This document shows positions 1 to 11,091 of a stretch of DNA of 64,000 bases, in pieces. Under the pieces are notes generated by a model. That model was not told where the DNA came from. It saw only the letters and a program-made list of their open reading frames with translations, and did not search any database. This stretch comes from Neoceratodus forsteri (lineage: Eukaryota; Chordata; Ceratodontiformes; Ceratodontidae). How positions within the stretch are numbered: position 1 is the first letter of the stretch; the number at the start of each line of letters is the position of its first letter. A program made the position numbers and the translations under genes. The stretch is taken from assembly GCA_016271365.2 (NCBI GenBank), contig CM028131.1:289481001-289545000 (forward strand). The letters are read 5' to 3'.

Positions 1-300
1 GATCCGGCAGGCTATGCCGACTGCAAATCACTGACCTCTGCGGGTGAAAGTGCCCCTCTGCTGTTAGCCAGAACGTGGCTGTTGCCTTTGTAGCCGGCCA
101 CGGAAGCGGCTCTGGTTCCTACGAAAGGAACCAGGATGAGACCTGTACATGGCCTGTACAGATCGGACTGCCTTCCCTGCGTCCTGAAGTTTGGTGATTA
201 CTCTCTCGGAGGAGTCACCAAATAGAACCTCGCCATTATAAGGGACATCTAAGATGTTCTTCTAGGTGGCCTGTCGCCGGGGTCGGGCGTCAGGAGCACC
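1..300 (-). pseudogene. gag fragment of a B-type DIRS element
   Basis: Sequence at 80-300 resembles 28080-28275 inside the gag of element B1, including the run reading tggctctggttcctatggaa and the segment coding for the region near the gag C-terminus. No open frame of useful length remains. At about 300/301 it joins directly to the YR region of a C-type element at a short shared stretch (gcaccttaag). It is therefore a broken piece, not the true left part of C0. The rest lies outside the window. Gag of DIRS elements is presumed to package the RNA; that role is taken from the family. Confidence 0.5.
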
Positions 301-333
301 TTAAGAGTCGTCGACCGAAGCCCTAGCTGAGAA

Positions 334-535
334 GAAAAAATTACTCACCTTAGTAATGTTGTTCCTTATAATGGAGTCTTGCTGTATTCTGACAAATTGC
401 AGTGATGTCCAACCTTTGAACTGCCCCGGAGATGAGAGTTAACTTTCCATGCCAGGCATGGAACGCTTAGCTTGAGCTCGGTTGAGACTCTGTCTGTAGC
501 TGTTTGAACTCAAACCGTCAGATCTTTACGAGCTA
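334..535 (+). repeat. Left ITR of A1
   Basis: About 170 bp matches the reverse complement of 5757-5930. The outermost 40 bp (gaaaaaattactcaccttag) are unique to this side. Their reverse complement forms the first half of the ICR. On the sense strand the tip reads ctaaggtgagtaa, a splice-donor-like string. Confidence 0.85.
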
Positions 536-784
536 TACTCACTGAGTGTCCTGTGTGGAAACTAAACTTACACTAGCCAACTGGCTACTAAATATAATAA
601 ACAGATTTTTTTGGTCCCAAAACAAAGACTCAAGTCAGGAAACCCAAAAAATGAAACAAAGACAACACCCACACACCCAAACTAAAGGTGTGAGAAATAA
701 GAGGTGGGGCACCTCTCGAGTGCCAACACTGCTATTGCCCACCCACGTCCCAAAAACAAGGGTTCTGAGAGGGGAGGCGGGGGG

Positions 785-887
785 TCAGAATACAGCAAGA
801 CTCCATTAGAAGAAACAACATTACTAAGGTGAGTATTTTTTTCTTCAAACAACATGAAGTCTTGCTGTATTCTGACAAATTGCAGAC
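785..887. repeat. ICR of A1
   Basis: 785-843 is the reverse complement of the left end (about 334-395). The following part, from ttcttcaaacaacatgaag, is the reverse complement of the right end. Together they encode the right-end/left-end circle junction. In the DIRS replication model this block templates completion of the ends; that role is family knowledge. Confidence 0.85.
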
Positions 888-922
888 TACCAAGCAGTAC
901 CTCCATGGAGGAGGGACAGAAC

Positions 923-2148
923 CTACTTAGGAAATAGGCTCTGAAGCACCGCAGTGCCAAACCGAGCATCACTCCTAGCCTGGATATCCAGAGAGTAATG
1001 CTTGGTAAAAGTGTGTACTGTTTTCCAGGTGGCTGCTTGGCAAATCTCTAAGACAGAAATATCCCTGGCAGCAGCCAGGGAAGCAGCTGTACCTCTGGTA
1101 GAGTGAGCCCTCAGGCCTGAGGGTGGAGTCCTACCTAGTTTTTCATAACAAAATTGAATGCAAGAGACAATCCACCTGGCAATAGATCTCTTAGTGGCAG
1201 GTTTTCCCTTACCAACTTTACCATAAGTGAGGAATAGTTGGAGGGAGTCAAACCTGTGACCCTTGGTACGCTCTATGTAGTAGCTAAGGGCCCTTTTCAC
1301 ATCAAACTGTGCAGCCTCCTCCCCAGAGGAGGAATGGTCAGTGAAGAAAACAGGAGAGACACAGACTGGTTAAGGTGGAAGTCTGAAACCACCTTAGGCA
1401 AAACTTCCTATTAGTCCTGAGGACCACCTTATCTCTATGGAAAGATATAAAATCAGGCTCCCACTGACAGGGGCATTAACTAGCTTATGCACCTGGCAGA
1501 AGTGATGACCAATACCAGAGCTCTTAGCTCTGCTGAGGACAAAGGCTCAAAAGGGGGTTGCATACGCTGGGCAATGCAAACATTAAGGTCCCAAACAGGG
1601 GCAGGGTCCCTGAATGGAGGATTGGTATGAAGCAATTCCTGAAAGGAAGAAAGTTTGCCTGCTGAAAGGAAGGCAGAGACAGCTGCCAGATGCACTCTTA
1701 GTGTAGCTGGTCTGAGCCTCAAGCTATTAAGATGAACCATATAGTCCAGGACCATGGACAGGCTAGCAGACTCTAGGGAAATATGTCTCCCAGAGCACCA
1801 TATAGAAAATCTTTTCCACTTGGAGTTGTAAGTGTTTCTGGTGGAAGGCTTCCGAGAAGCCTTTAGAATATCAATAACACCTTGAGAGGTGTACAAATCA
1901 GCAAACTCTAACTCTTCAAGAGCCAGGCCTTGAGATTGAGAGATTTGAGATTCGGATACCAAACCCTCCCCTGAGCACATGTTAACAGGTTGTAATTCCT
2001 GGGAAGAAATAGGGGAAGGTGGGCTGCTAAGGACAAGAGGGGGTACCAGAGCTGCCTGGCCCAGTCTGGAGCAATCAGAATCACCTTGCAGGGTTGAGAC
2101 CTGATTTTGACTAACACCTTGAACAGGAGAGGGAAGGGGGGAAAGCAT
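923..2148 (-). pseudogene. Tyrosine recombinase of A1, frameshifted
   Basis: Two open pieces (923-1300 and 1480-2148) cover a DIRS-type YR. The C-terminal piece holds the H-x-x-R motif in RAHSTRGTAASLAAARD and the catalytic tyrosine in FTKHYSLD. The upstream piece holds the N-terminal helix region (ASRKPSTRNTYNSKWKRFSI) and reaches the first catalytic arginine region, ITSAR, near 1485. The stretch between them is out of frame. YR would join circular element DNA to the genome without a target duplication. Frames are broken around 1300-1480, so the protein is dead. The ICR follows immediately on the sense 3' side. Confidence 0.8.
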
Positions 2149-2155
2149 ACAGGAA

Positions 2156-3719
2156 CTACCCTTCCCAATTGAGAACTAGGGCATCCAGGGGGACTGAGCC
2201 CAACACTGGGGGCCTGCAGCAGAAGAGAGGAAGTTGGTGATTGTCTGGGGCTGTAAAAAGATCTATCTGTGGGGTGCCCCAACTGGAGAAGATCACATTC
2301 AAAACCAGGGGATCCAAGGACCACTCGTGATGGCCCTGAGATATCCTGCTGAGAGCATCCGCCAGGGCATTGTCCTTGCCTGGGAGGTGTATTGCTGTAA
2401 GAGAGGTGTTCAGGGAATAGGCCAGAGACCATAACTTCTTCGCCTCTGAGCACAAGGCTGTAGACCGAGTGCCCCCTTGCTTGTTGATATACCACACTGT
2501 GGTGGTATCGTCTGTCCTGATCTGAACTACTTTGTTCTGAACAGACTTGGAAAAAGCTTGAAGTGCTAGAAACACTGCTCTGAGTTCTAACAGATTGATG
2601 TGAAGCAGAGATTCATGAGGAGACCACAACCCTTGGGTGGTCAGGGGTCCCAAGTGTGCTCCTCACCCCAAAAGGGAGGCATCTGTAGTAAGGATTAGAG
2701 AATGAGACTGAGTGACACAAGGAACTCCCTGTCTTAGATTGTCCTGATCCAGCCACCACTGTAATGTCTGGATCAGGGTTCGAGTCACTGGAATTAGTTT
2801 TGTAAGAGGGTCCCTTTTCTGAGACCAAAAGGCTCTCAAGTGGAACTGGATATCCCTCATTTGAAATCTTGCTCCCTGCACCACTGCTGTAGAGGCAGCC
2901 ATGTGTCCTAGGAGTTGCAGAAAATGCCTTGCTGGCCATGACACCTGGGGGGGTGAATGAAGAGGCCAGTGAAATAAGTGTCCTTGCCCTGTCCAGGGGA
3001 GGGAAGGAAGGCTCTTGCTTTTACTGTATCCAGCTCTGCCCCTATGAAGGTGAGGAGCTGCACAGGCTCTAGAACTGACTTTGAAAGATTCAGCAGGAAA
3101 CCTAGAGAAGTAAGCAGTTGCTGGAGTTATCTGTAGGTGTAACATGACTTGGTCTGGTGACTGGCCTACTATGAGCCAGTCGTCCAGGTATGGAAAAATG
3201 GAATCCTTTTCTCCTTAGGAAGGCAACTACTACTGCCATGCATTTTGTGAACACCCTTGGAGCAGAAGTTGGGCGAGGCATTGCTCTGAATTGGTAGTGG
3301 CCTGAGGGCAGCTCGAACCTGAGGTACTTTCGATGGGAGCTTCTGATGAGAATATGGAAACAGGCATCCTTGAGGTCCAGGGAGACTAGCCAGTCCTCTG
3401 GCCTTAGAGAGGGTAGAATTATTCCCAGAGTCACCATTTTGAACTTTGGCTTTAAAAGGTGCTTGTTTAAATATCTGAGATCCACGATGGGCCGCCATTC
3501 ACCTGTCTTTTTGGGGGTTAGGAAGTACCCGGAGTACAATCCTTTCCCTTTGTGTAGGGGTGGGACCCTCTCTATGGCTCTGACAGCCAAGAGGGAAGAG
3601 ACCTCTGCCTCTAGGGCAAGTGCCTCTGAAGGACTGCAGGTGGAAAGGATCTGGTTCTCATCTTTGGAAATGTTTTGAAGCCGAGAACCAGTCCCTGGCT
3701 TACTACATCCAGGACCCAT
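2156..3719 (-). pseudogene. RT-RNase H of A1, frameshifted
   Basis: RT is seen at about 2663-3719: the fingers region (GEWRPIVDLRYLNKHL), motif A (VSLDLKDACFHI) and the region before the YxDD box. The YLDD box itself is scrambled by frameshifts at about 3170-3220. RNase H follows at 2156-2653, with NLLELRAVFLALQ, RTDDTTTVWYINKQGG and LPGKDNALADALSR. A conserved block then reads WGTPQIDLF. The RT would copy element RNA and RH would remove it. Three frames are needed to follow the protein, so the gene is inactive. Confidence 0.8.
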
Positions 3720-5421
3720 TTGTCTGATGTTAAAGACATCCAGTCCTGGACAAAGTAAGCCAGCCTGCCCCCTACAGGTGGTGGAGAATCGGCCCTGGCA
3801 AACCCATCAGGGTGCCCGTTTGGCAGGGGCTTTAGGCTGAGGGGTGGAAGCAGGCCTGCTTGTACCCAGTCTGCCTCTCCCTCTAAAGAACCCCCTATGA
3901 GCATAAGCAGAAGAGGCGGCCTAGGCTTGGTAGAAAGGCCTATGAAAAGGCCTGCCCCTTGGATGCTGCTTCTGAGGAGTGGCTTGCCTTTCCTTGGCCT
4001 AAGCACTCCTGTAAGTGGTCCTGTACTCATCCATTTTCTTCATGTAGTTCTCTGTTTGCTCCCCCAAACAGAAGTTACCCAAACAGGAAAATCCATGGCC
4101 TTAGTCTGGGTATCCTGAGACAGGCTAGTACATCTGAGCCAAGCCATCCTGCGAGGGCCACAGATGTAGCCATGACTCTAGATGAAACATCATTGGAGTC
4201 CACTGCAGCATGGAATTGCACCTTGGATGCCTCAGTACCATCAGCAGCCACCTGCTCCAGCTCCTTGGCAAGCTGGCTAGGGACCTGTTTCGCTAAAGCC
4301 ATTACAGTGTCCCATCTAGAGTTCTGATATCTAGCTGTATAGCCTGCCTGAGTCCCAAGGATGCTGCCATGTACTGTTTCTTTGCCATGGCATCAATCCT
4401 CCTGGGTCCTTATCTTGGGGGTGAAGCCAAGGGTATATTTGCCTTATCACAGGCTGCAGCCTGCACTACTAACATGGCTGCATTGCTGGGTAAGGAACTC
4501 CGTATCTGAGCCTGAGAGGTATACCTCTTGTCCATTCTCTTATCCACAGGAGATATAGAATTAGGAGTCTTTAAAATTTTCATTGTCTGTTTCCCAAAGG
4601 ACTTATGAAGGGGAATAGACAGCCTCCTGGACTCTGGGATATCCATCATTTCAACATAGTCAGGCTCCTCCTGGTCATCCACAGCTTCTTCCATAGGAAG
4701 CTGAAGAGTTTCAGCCACTTTTTTGTAAAACAAAAAATGGGAAGGGGACTCAAAGCCTAGGAGGAGATACTCCTGAAGATCTGTCTGGGGAGATGTCCGG
4801 GCAGACTTTCATAATCACACACACTTTCCTCATACTCTCCTTCCTCCTCCTCCGGTTCATAAAATTCCTCTAAATTATAAACCGGAACCGGGGGGGAACA
4901 GACCGAACCGAGTGCCTTCCTAATGGTGCCGGTTCGGTTGAGCCAGGATAGCGACTGAACAATCTTTATCGCTTTGGCTATTTCATCAGCAGTTGGAGAA
5001 AGAACTTGTGATCCGCTCGGCTGATTTATCCCTTCTTGTTCTTTTAACGGAACCGACTCCCGAGTCGGTTCTCCTTACCGAAGAAATTTCGCCCTGGTCA
5101 GAGGGCACTCCTTCTGGTTCGGTTGGAACCGAACCGGGCTAACCATCGGGTCCAGCTGGACTTCTTGACCTCCTTTCCCTGAGCCTACCAACTCTTTTTC
5201 CAGGGTAGCTGCAGGAAAATTTTACAAATCTGGCAGTCTGAATCGAGGTGGTCAAACCCCTGACAAACACAGGTGGTGTGGGGATCAGCCTTAGCAAAGA
5301 CTTTACACACACACCTGATGCACTGAAACCCAGATGGGCCGGTTTTTCTTTTGGGTTTCTCAGACATGGCCAGTCCTAACAAAAACTTTCCCTTTTCTTG
5401 GCAATCCGCCAGGCAAGACAC
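3611..5421 (-). pseudogene. gag of A1, broken
   Basis: Open pieces at 3611-4030, 4075-4302, 4410-4733 and 5185-5421 align with the gag of A2. The N-terminal piece carries a Cys/His cluster with ADPHTTCVC and QICKIF (5185-5421) that resembles the zinc-binding head of the other DIRS gag proteins here. The middle contains the acidic EEPDYVEMMDIPESRRLS stretch. The central PPDKDS segment seen in other copies is lost to frameshifts. This ORF is assigned as gag by position and by similarity among copies, not by a known enzymatic motif. Confidence 0.65.
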
Positions 5422-5756
5422 CCTTATCGGTTCCTGACCGTGTTACTTGTCGTGGAAAAAACCGTAATAAAATCCGTTTTTTTTTTTTAGAAACAATAAG
5501 AACCGGTTACCACACTCTAAAAACAGAATAATGTTTTTTAAACAATCTGATCAGTTCAAACCGAACCGATCCCACGTTTACAAGTTCCACACAGAATAAT
5601 AACAAAAAATAAGCCTATCTAGTACTCACAAAACCACAGACAGAGACTGAACCCGATGATTCTGGTTTAAATTAGGTCGAAAACCGAGAAAAACGATACT
5701 TTAAGCAACAAACTGAACCGAGCAAAAGGAGAAATCTCCGAAGCGACTGTTCAGTG

Positions 5757-5930
5757 AGGTGGAGTAAAGAATCTGACGGTTTGAGTTCAAACAGCAACAG
5801 ACAGAGTCTCAACCGAGCTCGAGCTCAACATTCCATGCCTGTGGAAAGTTAACTCTCATCTCCAGGGCAGTTCAAAGGTTGGACATCACTGCAATTTGTC
5901 AGAATACAGCAAGACTTCATGTTGTTTGAA
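5757..5930 (-). repeat. Right ITR of A1
   Basis: It matches the reverse complement of the left ITR through cggtttgagttcaaacag and cagttcaaaggttggacatc. The outer end is gttgtttgaa, followed by host C0 sequence agggaccac. Confidence 0.85.
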
Positions 5931-6290
5931 AGGGACCACAGGTAGTCCAGAATGCTAGCCAAGGAACAGGAAAAAGGGTCCAACCCCTTGTCCTGACACC
6001 AAATGGAGACTCTCTTCCATTTAAAGGCATAGCATTTTCTAGTGGACGAGCTCATACAGGACACCTCATGACGTTGAGGACCTCATCGGAAAGACCCAAG
6101 GCCTGGAACTCTAGCAGCTCAGGAACCCAGGCCAGATTTTTGAAGTTGAAGGTCGGGTGGAGAACCTTCCCCAGTTGACCCGAGATCAGGTCTGGGTGGA
6201 CTACAGGAGGCATCAGGGAGCCTGGGCTGAGGCTGAGAGGAATCTGGATACCAGAATTGGCGAGGGCCAGTCTGGGGCTACCAGAATCAC
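5931..6290 (-). pseudogene. YR N-terminal part of C0
   Basis: The stretch includes STRKCYAFKWKRVSIWCQDK and ASILDYLWSL, the N-terminal core-binding region of the group C recombinase. It continues at 301-333 on the far side of A1. The catalytic half is absent. The upstream linker (about 6065-6290) is present but out of frame. Confidence 0.75.
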
Positions 6291-7790
6291 CTAAGCCTTG
6301 GTGTCCCTCCTAGCCTTGAGAAGCACCTTGTGGATCCAAGGGAAAAGTAGAAGAGGCCAGGGGGTCCATGGCCTGCTTGAAGGCATCCCCAGCGAGCCCT
6401 GCTGAGGAGTGGGCATGAAACAGCCTCAGCTTTGCATTCTCCCTGGAGGCAAACAGGTCCACCTGAGGCATGCCCCAGTGGGAGAATAGATCTTGTACTA
6501 CCTCTGGCAGGCGAGACCACTCGTGAGATGCAGCACCTATCCAGCTTAGGGCATCAGCCAGAGTGTTGGAGGCTCTTGCCACATGAATGGCTAGGAGATC
6601 CGCCTCCAGGCTGCGCATGAGGGACCAAGTGTGGAGAGCTTCCTTGCACAGGAGCAGGAGCATGGAGTGCGTCCCGTCCTGGCGGTTTAGGTAGTACATG
6701 GTCGTGGTATTGTCCATCTGGACCTGGATCACTTGACCCCATACAAAGAGCGAAGGCGGTGAGGGCTAGACAGACCGCTTGAAGCTCCAGCAGGTTGATG
6801 TGGCATCGGGACTCCCGAGGGGACCAGAGGCAATGCGCTCTGTGCTCCCCCAGATGGGCACCACAACCCATCAGAGAGGCGGTCAACAGAGAGACCGTCG
6901 GCTCGGGGCGGACAAACAGGATGCCCTCCTGCAGATGAGCTGGACCGATCCCACCCACTGGAGAGGCGTTCCATATCTCCCTGGGTCACTGCAATGGTTG
7001 GTCCCAAAGGACTGGAGGCACTGTGACCACTGGCTGGCCAGTCCCATAGGTAGGGACATGTGCCATGAGGCCCAGCGGACGGGCAGAGCGCAAGTGCCCA
7101 ACCTGAAATGAGTGGGCAAAGGAGGAAAGAACCTTGGCGCTGTCCACAGGGAGGCGGTGCTCTGGCCGAGAGAGTCGAGCTCTGCCTCGATGAGATTGAA
7201 TCACTGCTTTTTGGCATGAGGTTCCGATTTGGCCTGCGTTGATGAGGAGGCCAACCTGAGGTACAAACCTGAAGGGCCAGATCCTGGACTCCACCTCCCG
7301 GTCTGGAGGAGGCTGCAATCAGCCAGTCGTCCAGGTGAGGAACCACCCGGACCCTTCAGCGCCGCAGGAATGCTGTCACCACTGCCATGCATTTGGTGAA
7401 GACCGTGGGAGCTGGAAGAGGCCGAGAAGAGCATGACCCGAGACTCTAAAGGGACCCCTCTGCTTTGAAGCGGAGGAATCGCTGGTGGGACGGACAGATT
7501 GTGACATAGAGAGAGAAGCGTCCTGGAGGTCCAGAGCAAATACCACCACGCCTGGTTTCCAAGGATGGAGAATGATCTGAGCCAGAGCGACTATCCTGAA
7601 GGTTTGAGACCTTAGGAACCTGTTCAGATCGTGCAGGTCTAGAATGGGGTGCCAGCCCCCCGTCCGTTTCGGGACCAGGAAATACCTGAACACAAACCCT
7701 GGGTTTGGTGGAGGATCCGCCACCTCCCTGATCAACTCCTTCTGGAGGAGAAGGGCAATGTCGGCTCGACGGGCCAACAGAGAGGCCGCG
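6287..7790 (-). pseudogene. RT-RNase H of C0, frameshifted
   Basis: RT spans about 6729-7777. KRTGGWHPILDLHDLNRFL marks the fingers, FALDLQDASL marks motif A, and HLDDWLI at about 7330 marks the YxDD box with Y changed to H. RNase H is at 6310-6958, with NLLELQAVCLALTAF, DNTTTMYYLNRQDGTHS and ASNTLADALSWIG. The next block reads HWGMPQVDLFASRENAKLRL, which is conserved downstream of RH in every copy. It may correspond to the methyltransferase-like part known from DIRS1 elements; that is inference. Several frameshifts separate the pieces. Confidence 0.8.
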
Positions 7791-10311
7791 GACCCCGTAG
7801 CCCCTGTGAGGCAATGGCGCGGAAGGGCGGGGCCTGCTCAAACTCCAGAGGCAGACCCTTTCCTACCACTTCCAACACCCAGCGGTCTGTGGTGATAGCG
7901 GACCAGGTGGAAAGAAAGTGCCAGAGCCGTCCCCCCACGGGGGAACCCAAGGGGGAGCGACGAGGCTGGGGGCGACACCCCTCAACTCATCACTGGGCAG
8001 GCTTGGAGGAGGGACCGGCTAAGGGACCTCCTGGGCCTTTCCCTCCCGGCTTCCTGCTGGAGGAAGCTGCAGGCTTGGCTTTGGGGTGCCATTTGTGAGC
8101 CTGCTGGCCCTGATGTTGGTGTTGCTGGGCCGGACGTGCCGCAGGGACAGAAGGGCAAAAGGGCTTACGCTGCTGCTGGCAGCCTTTGTCCTTCTGGGCA
8201 GACGTGACTGAGTCCAAGGTGGCATCGGACTTCTCAATCCTCTGCAAATGGCCTTCCACCCCGGGACCGAACAAGTCGGTACCCAGGAAGATGACGTCTG
8301 CCAGCTTGTGCTGGGTATCCGCCGTGAAGGTGGAGATCCACAGCCAAGCTCTGCGGTGCATGGCCACTGCAGCCACTACTGACCGCGCACAAGAGTCTCC
8401 AATATCCAGAGCAGTTTGGAGCTGCTGCTTTGCCACCGCCCTTCCCTGATCCCGCACCTGCTTGACCGTAGTCTGGAGGTCAGCCGGGAAATGAGGGATC
8501 ACCATCCAGGAAGCCCATAAGGGCGTGGGAAGTGTACACCATCAGTATGGCTGAATCTGGCCTGACGGAGGCCTAGGGAGGACGCAGCGTACACTTTACG
8601 CCCAGCGTAGTCCAGCTTTTTGGACTTTGTCGGGAGGCTTGTCCACATCCCTGGTGTTCCCGGAACGCCGTGAAACAGTATTGGTCACAAGCCCCTCCGC
8701 AGAGCGGTGCTCCGAAAAACCGGGCAGTGAACCAGTGGGGACCGCGTACTTCCTGGCCATCCTGGCCGAAGGAGCAGGACAAGAAGCCGGCCGCTGCCAT
8801 AACTGCAAAGCTGGGCCAACAATGGCTTCAGCCACCAGAAAGGCCTCCGGGGGAAAATCCCCTCAGTCCAGTATCTCCATGAGGGGATACTCAGCCCGCT
8901 TGGACACGGGTTCGAGCTGCATCCCAGTAGATTCTGAGATGAGCCGAAGCACACCCATGAACGAGGATGGGCTCTCATCCACCGACTGTCCCCCAGTGGA
9001 CTCCAGGTCAAGGGGCCTGGAGAACAGGGAAGAGTCGTCATCAGACTCAGAGGAGTCTGCGAACAGCTGCCTAGGGACTGAGCCACCCTCCATCTGCCGA
9101 GGATGGCCGGGAGTAAGGGTGACTGACAACCAATGGGGCAACCCCTGACCTGACTGAGAATCCTTGGTCAGAGCCCCAGATTTAGGTTGTCGAGGTGGGG
9201 GTTCCACCACAATAGGTGGCACAGCTGGTTTCGGCCGAACAACTGGCACCAGTTTGGGCTCCTCGACAACCACAAGGGGTTGTTTCGTCTGTTCAGGTGA
9301 CAGCCACTTAATGGCCGGGGAAGGCAACGGGGTCGGCTTGTTCCCGGTCAGAAGGAGCTGCTGCCACATTAAGTCCTCGTAGCGTCGACGCAACTTGCGC
9401 CAAAGCCTTTCTTCTGAGGAGGAAGACGATATGGACGAGTGGCGCTGAGACCGAGACCGTCGGTGTTGGTGGGATCGACTGGACCGAGAAGAGGTCCAAG
9501 ACCGGTGTTTCCGAGGGTGGGAGCGGGAGAAACCCATTCCTCCCTCGGCTCGGGAACCTTAACCGGGGACTCCGGCACAGGAGGCACAGGAAAGTCTTCG
9601 GTTTCCACCAGGGCAACCGGTGAAGAAGGGTTGTCGGCTTCTCCAGTCGACAGCCCGACCGACGGGTCGAGAAAAATCTTGACCACGTCAACGGGTGTCT
9701 CGGCCGGCTGACCTGATGTGGACACCGTGAAGCCAGCAGCCTTAGCCGCAACTTCGACCAAAGTCATGTGCCGACTGTCCGGGGAAGGGGACCTCTCCCG
9801 CTCCCACGAACGCCGACGGTGGGACTTACCCTTCGAGTCCTTCTTCTTGGACCGAGAGGAGTGTCCTGATGGACCCTCACCTGTCGTAGAGAGGGACTGA
9901 CAAAGCTCCTTAAAAGAAGCCATGTAGGAGGAGCCCAAGGAGAGCAGGACAATGCAGCGACTGGAGGAGGGACTTAAGATGCGGCCTGTGCCACCTCCTC
10001 CTGGTGTGGGGGCGATCATCTGCCTGTTGCTCAGCCATGCCCGCTGCCGGACGCAGCCCAACGGGCCTCCTTTGACTTCACCGTTGGAGCACGGCTCTCA
10101 GGGCGCCCAAGTTGGAGTCTGGCAGCACGGTCTTCGAGGATATTGACCGAGAAGGACTTGCAAATCGCAGGCCTGCGGATCGTGATCGCTTCAGGCACAA
10201 ACGCACGTGGAGTGCGGATTGGTCAGAGACATCTTCTGATTCGCATGGGCACCACTGAAAACTGGGAGTTCGACTTATCCATCGCGCTAATGTATGGAAG
10301 AAACAGATCAA
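7732..10311 (-). pseudogene. gag of C0, broken
   Basis: Several frames are needed: 7990-8505, 8573-8835, 8863-9537, 9369-10061 and 10078-10311. The core holds the DIGDSCARSVVAAVAMHRRAW stretch and the LWRKLRRRYEDLMWQQLLL stretch, both also found in C2. A Ser/Arg-rich tract (RSSRSHQHRRSRSQRHSS) lies near 9480. The N-terminal end at 10078-10311 keeps remnants of the Cys/His head. The frame changes show it is inactive. The call rests on order and similarity to C1, C2 and C3. Confidence 0.65.
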
Positions 10312-10364
10312 GTCTAGAAATTTTTAAGAATAAGTTTTGTCTAATCAACGATGTTAGATCCAGT

Positions 10365-10553
10365 CTAAATGCAGAGCGCTAAGGAGGGAAACCTGAGATT
10401 CCATGTAAAGAAGATCTGTGTCATGGGCTGGAGCAGAGAGTTTTACCACCCGGGTGGGTGGAGGAGCCAGCTTGAAGACCTTCCGGCAAGATTTAATGCA
10501 GCAAGGAACCTGCCAGTAAATGTGGATAGAACAACATATCCATGTCCCTAGAA
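10365..10553 (-). repeat. Right ITR of C0
   Basis: It aligns with the right ITRs of C1 (46985-47209) and C2 (56560-56750), sharing gagccagcttgaagacctt and aacaacatatccatg. It ends in ctagaa and abuts E0 RT sequence. Confidence 0.85.
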
Positions 10554-10943
10554 AACGAAGATATTTGCGGTGAGACGGGCGGATAGATATGTGCAGGTAA
10601 GTGGCCTGCATATCCAGAGCGCACATGCCCGAGTGGAGGAGGGGCCAGAAGGCTCTGCAGAGAGAGCATCCTGAACCTCTTGTACTCCACGAAAATGTTC
10701 AGGGAACTGAGATCTAGAATATGTCTTACATCTCCATCTTCAGGACCAGGAAGAAGTGGGAATAGAAACCCGCCTTTGCAGAGAGAGAGGGACAAGTTCT
10801 ATCACCTTTTCAGCAAAAGTGCTGAAATTTCTTCCTGGACTAGAAGATGTTCCCCAGAGTACGACGACCTTGGGGGAGGGTGATGAGGTGGTTTCTGTAG
10901 AAACTCTATTGAGTGTCCTTCTGCGATTAGCTGGAGCACCCAT
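10554..10943 (-). pseudogene. RT N-terminal fragment of E0
   Basis: The pieces read PEDGDVRHILDLSSLNIFVEY (fingers) and ISIRPSHRKYLRF (just after motif A). The frame shifts between them, at about 10600. The gene stops at the C0 insertion. The rest of RT, RH and YR are not in the window. Confidence 0.7.
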
Positions 10944-11091
10944 GAATCTTATGTTATCCTCTCCCAGCCCGGAAGGTGGAGGGGAAAACCTTCCTACCAG
11001 TTCTCCGGGAAGCCCAGAGGTAGTGGGAGAGGAAAGAGTTGGGTGGTGGGGCAGCGCCAGCTGAAGCTGCTGCTGTTTTTGGGCCTCAAGT

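Larger units (their letters stand above)
334..5930 (-). mobile_element. A1: near full-length DIRS element, group A
   Basis: The element is 5597 bp with ITRs (334-535 and 5757-5930) and an ICR at 785-887. The ICR joins the reverse complements of the two outer ends, the hallmark of DIRS1-type elements. Sense order is gag, RT, RH, YR. The insertion lies at a GAA trinucleotide (331-333) in the YR region of C0, with GAA also closing the right end and no target duplication. The coding regions carry several frameshifts, so the copy is not autonomous now. Its sister copy is A2. Confidence 0.9.
301..10553 (-). mobile_element. C0: DIRS element, group C, interrupted by A1
   Basis: C0 occupies 301-333 and 5931-10553. 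Removing A1 restores the join agctgagaa/agggaccacaggtag, which matches uninterrupted copies at about 52165 and 57690. In sense order (minus strand) it holds the right ITR (10365-10553), a degraded gag, RT, RH and the N-terminal part of YR. The C-terminal YR, ICR and left ITR are missing because 1-300 is foreign gag sequence. Its right end, ctagaa at 10553, abuts RT-coding sequence of E0, so C0 itself lies inside E0. All reading frames are broken. Confidence 0.8.

Noticed and set aside
7649..8098. 149-residue plus-strand open frame
   Set aside because: Antisense to the RT/gag junction of C0; no domain and no match among copies.
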